In this document: positions 53,299-60,505 of the stretch, one piece after another
Numbering within the stretch: the stretch's first letter is position 1
Layout: each line of letters begins with the position of its first letter
Source of the DNA: Paenibacillus tianmuensis
GTDB taxonomy: Bacteria; Bacillota; Bacilli; Paenibacillales; NBRC-103111
DNA: 64,000 nt
Direction of reading: 5' to 3'
Assembly (NCBI RefSeq): GCF_900100345.1
Contig: NZ_FMTT01000005.1
Location: forward strand, 143,145 to 207,144
Notes under the pieces: generated by a model
The model's input: only the letters and a program-made list of their open reading frames with translations
Database searches by the model: none
What the model was told of the DNA's origin: nothing
Made by a program: the position numbers and the translations under genes

Positions 53299-53768
53299 GT
53301 GTTTGCGTCATTTGTCACATCGATTCTATTATTTGTAATCGGTATCGTTATTGCGGCTACCTCCGTGAACATGGTTATGCTGATCTCGGGGAGAGCGTTT
53401 CAGGGGTTTGGCGCGGGAGCCATCATTACGTGTGTATATTACAGCATTACTTTAGGCTATCCTGATAAGCTGAGAACGAAAATATTCAAGCGCGTATATT
53501 TTACCTGCGTTAATCGGCCCTTATATCGCCGGGCTTTTAGCTGAGCACTTGTCCTGGAGATTTGTTTTTTGGCTGGTGCTTCCATTCATTGGCTTGGCTG
53601 TCTTACTGACTCTCCCCGCTTTCCGCAAACTTTCAGTAAGAGAGAAAGGGGTCAAAAAAAGCGGCGGTAAAGAAGTATATACGGTGTTGTTGGCTATTGG
53701 AACGGGCTTGCTGCTGACCGGACTCGGGTTTATAACCGAATGGAAGGGGATAGCTTGGCGCCGTAAAA
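53299..53768 (+). pseudogene. MFS drug-efflux transporter fragment with frameshift
   Basis: VFASFVTSILLFVIGIVIAAT and ISGRAFQGFGAGAIITCVYYS match helices 3-4 of 14-TM (DHA2/QacA-like) transporters. Near 53490 the match moves to another frame (ILPALIGPYIAGLLAEHLSWRFVFWLVLPFI), giving helices 5-6. Both ends are missing; the right end joins M29 peptidase sequence. Not functional. Confidence 0.75.
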
Positions 53769-53852
53769 TGCGACGGCGGCCTGAACATTCCGGATGGCGA
53801 AGTGTACACCGCACCGGTTCGTGATTCCGTGAACGGCGTGATTACGTTCTGA
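53769..53852 (+). pseudogene. M29 aminopeptidase fragment
   Basis: The frame [27 protein letters not shown] then TGA resembles the NMPDGEVFTAPV region of M29 (AmpS/AmpT) aminopeptidases. Only about 27 codons survive, joined directly to the transporter fragment and ended by a stop that is too early for the family. Confidence 0.55.
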
Positions 53853-53863
53853 CGGTCCGCCTT

Positions 53864-53902
53864 TTTGTACATGTTTGTACCAGTACAGGTTGTCTTTAAT
53901 AT
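53864..53902 (+). promoter_or_regulatory. Promoter with repeated operator-like sites before the EamA gene
   Basis: TTTGTAC occurs at 53864-53870 and 53874-53880, one helical turn apart; TGTAC-CA-GTACA (53876-53887) is palindromic. TTGTAC (53875-53880) and TAATAT (53897-53902) form a promoter with a 16-bp spacer, so a bound protein would cover the -35 box. Confidence 0.5.
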
Positions 53903-53992
53903 TGTAAGCATTCGGTTTCGGTTATGCTGAACTCAGTTAGCCGGCTGGCTCTTAGCATTGATAATGAATCCAAGCAAAGGCGATGATTAAAT

Positions 53993-54922
53993 ATGACGCA
54001 AAGAAAAATTATTTATCTATGTGCACTATTATACGCGTTAATTATTGGTTTTTCCTTTCTGTTTACGAAAGTGGCGCTCGGCGTATCGAATCCGATCGAT
54101 ACGCTTGCATATCGTTTTACAATCTCATTTTTATTCATCCTGATTCCGGTTGCGGCGGGCTGGGTTCAATTGGGGCTCCACGGGAAAAAGGTGTGGCGCC
54201 TTCTGCTTATCGGACTGTTTTATCCGGCGATGTTTTTTGCCTTCCAAGCCTTCGGCCTAGTGTATGCGAGTTCGTCCGAGGGTGGAATTATTCAGGCTTC
54301 CTCGCCGATCTTCACTATGGTTCTGGCAGCGTTTTTTCTCAAAGAAAGAACGACTTGGCTGCAAAAATTGTCCGTCCTGGCCTCCGTCGGCGGGGTCGTT
54401 TATATCTTGATGATGAAAGGAGCATCGCTTAACGTGGCCAATACGAAAGGCATGGCGCTGCTTCTGCTGTCATCGCTTATGCTTGCCGTCTACAGCGTGC
54501 TGGCCCGGTCGCTGAGTAAGGAATTTACGGCGCTCCAAATAACTTTTGCCATGATGGCTTTAGGATTCATTTGCTTTAATGCAATGTCCATCATCAACCA
54601 TGCCACTCAAGGCACACTGCCTGAGCTGCTCGAGCCGATTAAAGATAGAAGCTTCGTAGTCGCTATTTTATATATCGGAATTTTGTCGTCGCTGGTCAGC
54701 GCGCTGTTATCCAATTATGTGCTGTCCAAAATCGAGGCTTCCCAGATGAGCGTGTTCGTCAATGTGGGAACGCTTGTTTCGATATTGGCGGGCGTTGTCT
54801 TCTTGAATGAGCAGCTGGCCTACTATCACATCATAGGTGCAGTGTTCATTATTGGCGGCGTGCTGGGTGTCAATTACCGTGGACGGAAGCGGCAGACACA
54901 GAAAGGCAAAATATCCGCTTGA
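53993..54922 (+). CDS. EamA/DMT family transporter
   Basis: The 309 residues have the ten-helix two-repeat EamA layout of RhaT/YdcZ-like exporters: the first repeat contains GFSFLFTKVALG, PIDTLAYRF and SSEGGIIQASSPIFTMVLAAFFLKER; the second contains SLMLAVYSVLARSLSKEFTALQITF and a final VGTLVSILAGVVFLNEQLAYYHIIGAVFIIGGVLGVNY. The substrate cannot be predicted. A candidate operator lies in its promoter. A terminal basic tail ends the protein. Confidence 0.9.
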   Translation: MTQRKIIYLCALLYALIIGFSFLFTKVALGVSNPIDTLAYRFTISFLFILIPVAAGWVQLGLHGKKVWRLLLIGLFYPAMFFAFQAFGLVYASSSEGGIIQASSPIFTMVLAAFFLKERTTWLQKLSVLASVGGVVYILMMKGASLNVANTKGMALLLLSSLMLAVYSVLARSLSKEFTALQITFAMMALGFICFNAMSIINHATQGTLPELLEPIKDRSFVVAILYIGILSSLVSALLSNYVLSKIEASQMSVFVNVGTLVSILAGVVFLNEQLAYYHIIGAVFIIGGVLGVNYRGRKRQTQKGKISA

Positions 54923-54994
54923 CGCTCTTGTCACAGCTCTTGTATCACATCGTCTATTCTAAGAAGCGTTTAAACTAAGAGGGAGGATCTATGC

Positions 54995-55129
54995 ATGAAA
55001 ATTGTTATTGCAGGGGCCAGCGGCGCTTTTGTCTATCTGGAGCCGAAGATTCGAGCCCGAGTAAAGACGAGAAACTGGACAAAGGCAGGTATGCTGCGAC
55101 AACCGGCTTTTGTAGAATTTATAACATAG
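54995..55129 (+). pseudogene. Chimeric 44-residue ORF: epimerase start joined to ATP-dependent DNA ligase end
   Basis: The frame begins MKIVIAGASGAF, the Rossmann start of NAD-dependent epimerase/SDR proteins, then turns into VYLEPKIRARVKTRN, WTKAGMLRQPAFVEFIT, which resembles the OB-fold end of LigD/LigB-type ATP-dependent ligases. GAGGGAGG precedes the ATG and a terminator follows the stop, so it is a transcribable and translatable deletion product. It may be expressed but is unlikely to have either parent activity. Confidence 0.6.
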
Positions 55130-55134
55130 GTTTT

Positions 55135-55162
55135 AAGGCCCTCCTAAGCGGAAGGGCCTTTT
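55135..55162 (+). terminator. Terminator after the chimeric ORF
   Basis: AAGGCCCT pairs with AGGGCCTT, followed by TTG; the T-run is short. Confidence 0.75.
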
Positions 55163-55178
55163 GTATGATGATTTAATA

Positions 55179-55451
55179 TTAATTGGACTGATTTTTTTGT
55201 CGTTCGTTTATTTCATGAAGTAACCGAATAATCTCAGAAAATCCGATAAGCACAATACCGCTAACGATACTTGGAAAAGCAAATACCCAAATGTTATTGT
55301 TGAAAATTCCATATAAAACTCCAGCAATAATTATGAATGCGCCAAGACCTTGAATAGTGAGGGCGGTTTTATTGTCGTTTCGCAAACTAATCTTGCCCGT
55401 AACTCTTTCTTGATCTTTTACTTTAAAATCCACACGCACTCTCTCCTTCAT
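55179..55451 (-). CDS. Small two-helix membrane protein
   Basis: This 90-residue protein has a charged N-terminus (MKERVRVDFKVKDQERVTGKI), two membrane helices (IQGLGAFIIIAGVLYGIF, WVFAFPSIVSGIVLIGFSEIIRLL) and a polar tail. GGAGA precedes the ATG on the minus strand. It is divergent from the Agr-type locus across ~170 bases, so the two could share control. Function unknown. Confidence 0.7.
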   Translation of the reverse strand: MKERVRVDFKVKDQERVTGKISLRNDNKTALTIQGLGAFIIIAGVLYGIFNNNIWVFAFPSIVSGIVLIGFSEIIRLLHEINERQKNQSN

Positions 55452-55455
55452 ACGT

Positions 55456-55502
55456 CTCCATCGAATGGAGGATTTGCTATAGTTACTATGCTTTGGTAAT
55501 TA
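55456..55502 (+). promoter_or_regulatory. Promoter and palindrome upstream of the Agr-type locus
   Basis: TTGCTA (55474-55479), 17-bp spacer, TAATTA (55497-55502). The palindrome CTCCAT-CGA-ATGGAG (55456-55470) ends three bases before the -35 box, a position suited to an activator. Relation to LytTR repeat sites is not clear. Confidence 0.5.
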
Positions 55503-55623
55503 TACCATTGGATTTATGGAAAATCATTCTGAAATAAACAAGACAATTTACTAATATAAACCAATACAGTATATTAGACCTGATGAAAGAAGGAATGAAT
55601 ATGTGGGAGGTGAGAGATCTATC

Positions 55624-56271
55624 TTGGAAGACATTCTGTATATTGCTTTTAGCATTCTTGATTCGCTCGCAGCACTATTTTTAATGTTTAGAATTTTTCG
55701 GTTCCCATTTATGGAATACATAAAAGAAGTTATCGTGATAGCAACAATTATTAGTTTGGAATCATATTTTGTAAGAGTGATAATAAATTGTCCTGATTTA
55801 GACCCTATTATTCAAGCATGGGTTTATGTTATTACTCTTCGATACATCTGCAAATTCAGTTGGAAGAGGGCACAGGTTGTTTCGTTAATTGGATATTTGG
55901 GGTTCATGGCGGTCCAACTTTCCAGTTTCTTAATACTTGATCTATTAGGTGTTGTTGTTTATGCGGACACTCAACTCCTATGGGGCCTCGGAACACATTT
56001 AATTCAAATTACAACAGACATATTGTGTTTTATAATTGGATGGTTAATTTACCGAAATGGTTTTTCCTTTATGCCTCGACCGCCGCATGATCTAAGAGTG
56101 AACGAAAAAATAAGTAGTACTAATTGGCTTATATTGGTATTGGGGAATGTCGTTTTATATGTAACGTTATACTGGATACTCAATTTTCAATCGATACTAA
56201 TTATTCCAATTGTGATATTAACTTATGCAATTTTATTGTTTTACTATCGAAAAAAGGACAGGATGACATGA
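55624..56271 (+). CDS. Polytopic membrane protein resembling an AgrC-type sensor domain without kinase
   Basis: The 215 residues hold about six or seven membrane helices (EDILYIAFSILDSLAALFLMF, YIKEVIVIATIISLESYFV, AQVVSLIGYLGFMAVQLSSFLIL, LWGLGTHLIQITTDILCFIIGWLIY, WLILVLGNVVLYVTLYWIL, ILIIPIVILTYAILLFYY) and end in a short basic tail. This is the size and layout of the sensor half of AgrC-like proteins, but no histidine-kinase region follows. TTG 55624 has GGAGGTG upstream. The stop overlaps agrB by ATGA, tying it to that gene. Confidence 0.7.
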   Translation: MEDILYIAFSILDSLAALFLMFRIFRFPFMEYIKEVIVIATIISLESYFVRVIINCPDLDPIIQAWVYVITLRYICKFSWKRAQVVSLIGYLGFMAVQLSSFLILDLLGVVVYADTQLLWGLGTHLIQITTDILCFIIGWLIYRNGFSFMPRPPHDLRVNEKISSTNWLILVLGNVVLYVTLYWILNFQSILIIPIVILTYAILLFYYRKKDRMT

Positions 56272-56801
56272 TAGAAAATCTAGCTCTAAAACTTGCGGTT
56301 ATTATCAAAAGCGCAAATACAGAAGAGACACATAGTATTGAAGTGATGAAGTATTCTTTGGCGATGTTAATCAATATACTTTTAGTTTTATTTGCATCGA
56401 TAATCTTGGGTATAATTTCCGGAAAGTTATTTGAAACTTTACAAGCATTCACTTTTTTCTTTATTATTCGTTCTGTTTCAGGTGGATATCACATGCGAAC
56501 ATTGGTTGGCTGCTTCATAATTTCTACATTGGCGTTCGTGATCATTCCTCATATTCCGATAAGACTATTTTGGGTAAATGTTCTAACTTGTGTGAGCGGT
56601 CTACTCTTTTTGATATACGCACCTAAAAGCCAAGAGCAAAACAACATCCCATCCCAATTTAAGTCTTTATTAAAATCGGTGTCTGTAGTAATTGTTTGCT
56701 CAAATATACTCTTTGAGTCTCCGATATTTGCTTTAGCTAGTTTATTGCAAGGAATACTGCTTATCCCAGGAGGTGAATTCCATGAACAGGAGAGTTGCTA
56801 A
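56268..56801 (+). CDS. agrB: AgrB-like accessory gene regulator protease
   Basis: This 177-residue membrane peptidase processes and cyclises an AgrD propeptide. The signature FFIIRSVSGGYHMRTLVGCFIIS carries the catalytic His and Cys seven residues apart, as in staphylococcal AgrB. Hydrophobic helices surround it. ATG 56268 overlaps the sensor-like gene and AGGACAGG lies upstream. The end overlaps the peptide gene by 20 bases. Confidence 0.93.
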   Translation: MIENLALKLAVIIKSANTEETHSIEVMKYSLAMLINILLVLFASIILGIISGKLFETLQAFTFFFIIRSVSGGYHMRTLVGCFIISTLAFVIIPHIPIRLFWVNVLTCVSGLLFLIYAPKSQEQNNIPSQFKSLLKSVSVVIVCSNILFESPIFALASLLQGILLIPGGEFHEQESC

Positions 56802-56907
56802 GTATTGTTCGAGCTTTCTATTTTGCTTTGCATCAGTTCTAATTGTCACATTTAAGGGCTTGATTGGATCAACTAAAGCACCTACAGAACTTTTGAAGAA
56901 GCGGTAA
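56782..56907 (+). CDS. agrD: AgrD-like autoinducer peptide precursor
   Basis: The 41-codon frame encodes MNRRVAKYCSSFLFCFASVL, a hydrophobic amphipathic leader, and a tail IGSTKAPTELLKKR. The P-T-E-L-L element matches the conserved acidic/proline C-terminus that AgrB recognises in AgrD. AGGAGGTG lies six bases upstream. Unlike most AgrD there is no cysteine in the presumed signal segment; Ser30 is the only ring-closing candidate, so a lactone would be expected. The identity rests on size, position and the tail motif. Confidence 0.75.
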   Translation: MNRRVAKYCSSFLFCFASVLIVTFKGLIGSTKAPTELLKKR

Positions 56908-56909
56908 GT

Positions 56910-57263
56910 ATGAATTTGACATTACCTTGTGTTGATGATCGTGGAAATTCATTGATCCTTAGTACTGATGAGATATCCTGTATTGTGTTACATAAAAAGA
57001 AAATACTCGTTTTCACATGTAACGGAATTGTCACATCAAGGCTCTTTGGATCAATTGATACATTTGAAGAGTGGTTCGAGCGATATGGCCTAGGATTTGA
57101 AAGATTAGATTCCGGTAATCTTGTTAATATGAAGAAGATTATCGGGAAGGACTCGGAAAACCGGATTGCATTTTTCGACAAAATGTTACAAACAACTATT
57201 TCAGTTAGAAACTTATCAAAAGTCGCGCATATTAAGGAAATAAAACAAACTCCACGCCGCTAA
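56910..57263 (+). CDS. Stand-alone LytTR DNA-binding protein, no receiver domain
   Basis: The 117-residue protein is essentially one LytTR domain: TDEISCIVLHKKKILVFTCNG, SIDTFEEWFERYGLGFERLD, GNLVNMKKI and TTISVRNLSKV correspond to the beta-strands and the N-x-x-V-N motif of AgrA-like output domains. The phosphorylated receiver domain of AgrA is absent. It begins two bases after the agrD stop. A hairpin overlaps its end. It is probably the output regulator of this locus, controlled by the membrane protein rather than by phosphorylation. Confidence 0.85.
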   Translation: MNLTLPCVDDRGNSLILSTDEISCIVLHKKKILVFTCNGIVTSRLFGSIDTFEEWFERYGLGFERLDSGNLVNMKKIIGKDSENRIAFFDKMLQTTISVRNLSKVAHIKEIKQTPRR

Positions 57264-57281
57264 ATACCGTGGAGTTTGTTT
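57243..57281 (+). terminator. Hairpin at the end of the Agr-type locus
   Basis: AAACAAACTCCACG (57243-57256) pairs perfectly with CGTGGAGTTTGTTT (57268-57281), overlapping the LytTR stop. The following ATATTTGG is a poor T-run; a second 15-bp hairpin (57305-57340) follows. Confidence 0.65.
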
Positions 57282-57304
57282 ATATTTGGTGTCAAAGATC
57301 GACA

Positions 57305-57340
57305 AATACAAACGAAAAAGGGGGCTTTTTTGTTTGTATT
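57305..57340. repeat. 15-bp inverted repeat before the next gene
   Basis: AATACAAACGAAAAA (57305-57319) and TTTTTTGTTTGTATT (57326-57340) form a stem with one G.U pair and a GGGGGC loop. It may act as a terminator for the LytTR transcript or as an operator for the gene at 57421. Confidence 0.5.
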
Positions 57341-57420
57341 CGATTGCTTCTCGATGTGCTATATTATCCATAAAGTTATTTGAAATACTTATTTTAGGAA
57401 ATGAAGAAGGGGCAAAGCCA

Positions 57421-57804
57421 ATGAATCTAAGAGCAGCTGAGAAGAAACTGGAGTCAAAATTTGCCGAGTTAAAAGCTCAATGGTCAAAACAAGGTCCTTA
57501 TCGAACTATAGTCTCGATCAAGGGGCGGAAGATAGGTTTGGAGTATTACGCGACTTTTACCCCTCTTGAGCTTCATGCATTCAACTTCTTGAGGAAGCAA
57601 CATCTTTTTGAAACTTGGTTTTTCGAAATAAAAATGATAATGAAGGCAGACTTTGAGATGTTATTAAGTTCAATAAATGACGAATTAAGAATCGTAAGTT
57701 TCGATTCCAAAATGTCCGAGAATTACGATGTGCAAACAACGATTATTGAAATGAATAAAGATTTGGAAAAATTAATTATCAACGGACAAGTCGTCCTAAC
57801 ATAA
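57421..57804 (+). CDS. Unrecognised protein downstream of the Agr-type locus
   Basis: This 127-residue protein begins MNLRAAEKKLESKFAELKAQW, a helical amphipathic start, and continues with YRTIVSIKGRKIGLEYYATFTPLELHAF and a charged C-terminal half. GAAGGGG precedes the ATG; a longer frame from 57286 has no site. AT-rich like the Agr genes, but preceded by a hairpin, so probably a separate unit. No function can be given. Confidence 0.65.
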   Translation: MNLRAAEKKLESKFAELKAQWSKQGPYRTIVSIKGRKIGLEYYATFTPLELHAFNFLRKQHLFETWFFEIKMIMKADFEMLLSSINDELRIVSFDSKMSENYDVQTTIIEMNKDLEKLIINGQVVLT

Positions 57805-57937
57805 ACACGTAATTGAACTATACAATAAATACATCGATATCACAGAAATAAAGAATGAAAGTCCAGAACTGTTTTACGAGCTTGAACATTTATTCAACGC
57901 GTCTTTTCGTATTTGGGGTGGAAATCGTATATCGTAA
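57800..57937 (+). pseudogene. Possible gene remnant before the prophage
   Basis: A 45-codon open stretch (HVIELYNKYIDITEIKNESPELFYELEHLF, then NASFRIWGGNRIS and TAA) follows the previous stop in another frame. The composition is protein-like but there is no start codon. It may be the frameshifted end of the preceding gene or a fragment of the gene disrupted by prophage integration. Confidence 0.3.
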
Positions 57938-57983
57938 CGGGTTCGGTGAAGGGTTAGAACTTGGGAAAGAAATTTACTACAAT

Positions 57984-58005
57984 TTCGCTCCCAATTCGCT
58001 CCCAA
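57984..58005. repeat. Tandem 11-bp repeats near the integrase: candidate attachment-site arm
   Basis: TTCGCTCCCAA occurs twice head to tail at 57984-57994 and 57995-58005, about 240 bp beyond the 3' end of the integrase gene and next to the change in sequence character. Arm-type integrase sites are commonly tandem short repeats. The partner attR lies outside the window. Confidence 0.45.
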
Positions 58006-58067
58006 AAAAATAAAAACGTTGTGGAGTTTAAGCAAAAGCCCTTATAGATAGAGGCTTTTCAATAAAA

Positions 58068-58100
58068 TCGGGGCCCGTCTCACGACGAGCCCCTTTCATG
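58068..58100 (-). terminator. Terminator of the integrase region
   Basis: GGGGCCCGT pairs imperfectly with ACGAGCCCC around CTCACG, with an AT-rich run (AAAATC / TTTCAT) on both sides. It lies downstream of the minus-strand integrase gene. Confidence 0.6.
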
Positions 58101-58247
58101 GGAGATGTGTGTTTTTATTTCCGATAAAATACGTTAGTATACGGAAACATGGGTCGAATAAGGGATTCAATTATAGTATAAACTATAAAATAGGGAGAAT
58201 TAGGACGGGTTACGGTGCTGTTCGTCATCAACTTGTCATCAATTTTG

Positions 58248-59438
58248 TCAGCGAGTTTTCTTTTGCTGCTTTGGCTTTTTAGGCCCGAAAATGTCATTAA
58301 ATGCATCCGCGGCGGCACGGTCAGCCGATTCGATTACATGTCCGTATACATTCATGGTTGTGGTTATTTTAGAATGGCCCAATCGGCTCGATATGATTTT
58401 TGCATGAATTCCTCTATTGATGAGGAGAGTGGCGGAAGTGTGTCGGAGGTCATGGAAGCGAATATATTTTAGTCCGTCAATTTTTTTGTGAAAATCTCGC
58501 CACAAGTCTCCAATAGTTTTGGGATACAATGGTATACCGTTGTCGCGAGCAAACAAAAAATAATACTTTCCTCCCTCCCAAGGTGTTTCAGAATCAGAGC
58601 GTTTTTTCAACATGTGGGCTTGATAAATTCTTAACTCTGCTATCATCGAGGAAGGGATGACTATTTTTCTAATTGAACTTTTTCTCTTTGGGCCTTTTAT
58701 GACCGGTTCCCCGTTTTTAAACATCGGTATTGTTTGTTTAATGTCTATGATCCCATTTTCAAGATCGATATGTTTCCATTCCAAGCCAAGTATCTCAGCT
58801 CGTCGCATACCCGTTGTAAGCGCAAGGGAAACCAATATGCGAAAGCGAATATTTTCATGTTCAAGCGCAATTAAAAGCTTCTCAACCTCGTTTTCGTCGT
58901 AAACTTCCATTTCCTTGGGATTGTCTTTTGGCTTATCAACTCCATCCATCGGGTCATTCTTAATAGTATTCCATTCAACTGCTTTTGAAAAAATACTACA
59001 CAGCACTCTATAAACATACATAACGGTAGCTGTCCCTGTGACGTCTAAAAGGTCATCTAAAAACTCCACGATATGAAGGGTTTTTATTTTATCAATTTGC
59101 TTACCTTTAAAGTGAGGGCGGATACGCTTTTTTGTATGGTACCTATAGTTGTAGGCAGTTGTTTCCGCTAGATGTTTACTTACGAATCTTTTTTCCCAAA
59201 TATCAAGAAATGACTCGAATAACATTTTTTCGGGTGTGATATACTCGCCTGATTCAACTCCAATCTTAAATTTTAACAATTCGGTATCCAAGTACTCTTT
59301 AAGTTTCTTCGGTGATTTTAGAAGGGCATCATCTTCGACTCGAATGGTCTTCGTTTTTCTGCCCCGTTTTGTTGCTCCTTCACTTGCTTCTACAACCAAA
59401 AACCATGATTTTTTTCCCCGTTGCTGATAGCTTGCCAT
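58248..59438 (-). CDS. int: Phage tyrosine recombinase (integrase)
   Basis: This 396-residue integrase has an N-terminal AP2-like arm-binding region, a SAM-like core-binding domain (~residues 65-160) and the catalytic domain with TTGMRRAEILGL (Arg), FHDLRHTSATLL (His-x-x-Arg), GHSKITTTMNVYGHV (His and the Tyr nucleophile). The C-terminus is lysine-rich. It is transcribed towards the left edge of the prophage, placing attL below 58248. It lies 12 bases from the repressor gene. Confidence 0.95.
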   Translation of the reverse strand: MASYQQRGKKSWFLVVEASEGATKRGRKTKTIRVEDDALLKSPKKLKEYLDTELLKFKIGVESGEYITPEKMLFESFLDIWEKRFVSKHLAETTAYNYRYHTKKRIRPHFKGKQIDKIKTLHIVEFLDDLLDVTGTATVMYVYRVLCSIFSKAVEWNTIKNDPMDGVDKPKDNPKEMEVYDENEVEKLLIALEHENIRFRILVSLALTTGMRRAEILGLEWKHIDLENGIIDIKQTIPMFKNGEPVIKGPKRKSSIRKIVIPSSMIAELRIYQAHMLKKRSDSETPWEGGKYYFLFARDNGIPLYPKTIGDLWRDFHKKIDGLKYIRFHDLRHTSATLLINRGIHAKIISSRLGHSKITTTMNVYGHVIESADRAAADAFNDIFGPKKPKQQKKTR

Positions 59439-59450
59439 AAATCAAACCTC

Positions 59451-60440
59451 CTACTTGGGCCAGAATTTCACTTCAACAACCTTCCCAATGATACGAACAT
59501 CCTTCGCGGGAACTAGCAAGGGTTCATACTCCGTATTAGATGGGACCAACACCATCATATCCCCGTGTAATTTAACCCGTCTTAAAATGATTTCCTGATT
59601 TTTAACTGCGACCGCAGTTATGTCATTTGGCCGAGCCTCATTTTGTTTAGCGACAACCACAAGATCGCCGCCCATGATGCGGTCACCGGACATGCTGTCT
59701 TCATTAACGTATAGGGCGAAGCCTTCTCGACCCTGAAGTAAATCTCGATCTACAAAAGTAAAATCGATATTGTAGTCATTGTTAGAAGAGGCACTTTTTA
59801 ATGATTTAAATGTCGGGATGCGATGCATTGCATCCGTGGTGTAAGTTCCGGACGATTCTGCGACTTGACTGCACTCCAAACTGTTGTTTTCTTCGATCGT
59901 ATAAAAATGTTCATTACCTTTATTTTTTTGACTAACCAGGTCTCTATATTCTTCGGGGTATTTTTCCGCCATTACTTTTAATAGATCAGAAATGAATTCA
60001 CTACGCACATCAATCGGAAGGCTAAACAGGAATTCGGGCGAGTTCATAAATTCCTGTTCTTTTTGTTGTTCTGTCAAAAGCTCATCTTCCGACATTAGCT
60101 GATCTGCTGCGGGGACAAATTCCACAGAGATTGGTTTCGTCGATACTAAAAAATCAATTAACTTATCGTAGATGTCTGCCTTTTCCAATGACTTCTTGAT
60201 TTCCTCAGGAGCCTTTTCATAATACCCCAATTTAACTAGAGCTTCAGGGTCGCCACCTGTAATTTCGGCTAAAGCTCTATTTATTTCCTCAGTCGCCGGA
60301 TACTTGGGATCGTTCCTCAATTTTGAAATGTATGAACGGTCAACTTTTATTCCTTTTTCCGTCTGCATTCTTTTTGCTATTTCAGCTAAACTTAACCCGC
60401 TTTTCTTGATGTATGAATCAACCAATTCTGAATAATTCAT
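59451..60440 (-). CDS. Prophage repressor with HTH and S24 (LexA/CI-like) peptidase domain
   Basis: The 329-residue protein combines an N-terminal XRE HTH (SLAEIAKRMQTEKGIKVDRSYISKLRND, residues ~17-45), a long acidic linker and a C-terminal S24 peptidase from ~220: the catalytic Ser in NEDSMSGDRIMGGDLVVV and the general-base Lys in AVAVKNQEIILRRV. RecA-stimulated self-cleavage and SOS induction follow from the family. It faces a Cro-like gene across an operator array. Confidence 0.92.
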   Translation of the reverse strand: MNYSELVDSYIKKSGLSLAEIAKRMQTEKGIKVDRSYISKLRNDPKYPATEEINRALAEITGGDPEALVKLGYYEKAPEEIKKSLEKADIYDKLIDFLVSTKPISVEFVPAADQLMSEDELLTEQQKEQEFMNSPEFLFSLPIDVRSEFISDLLKVMAEKYPEEYRDLVSQKNKGNEHFYTIEENNSLECSQVAESSGTYTTDAMHRIPTFKSLKSASSNNDYNIDFTFVDRDLLQGREGFALYVNEDSMSGDRIMGGDLVVVAKQNEARPNDITAVAVKNQEIILRRVKLHGDMMVLVPSNTEYEPLLVPAKDVRIIGKVVEVKFWPK

Positions 60441-60469
60441 TACTCGAATCCTCCAAATGAGAAGCTTTT

Positions 60470-60505
60470 ATATTAGCAATATTACCATATCGTTGAATTT
60501 TTAAT
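60470..60505 (-). promoter_or_regulatory. Leftward promoter of the repressor gene
   Basis: On the minus strand TTGATT and TAATAT are separated by 18 bp, with the -35 box inside the leftmost operator (60492-60509). Autoregulation is expected. Confidence 0.55.
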
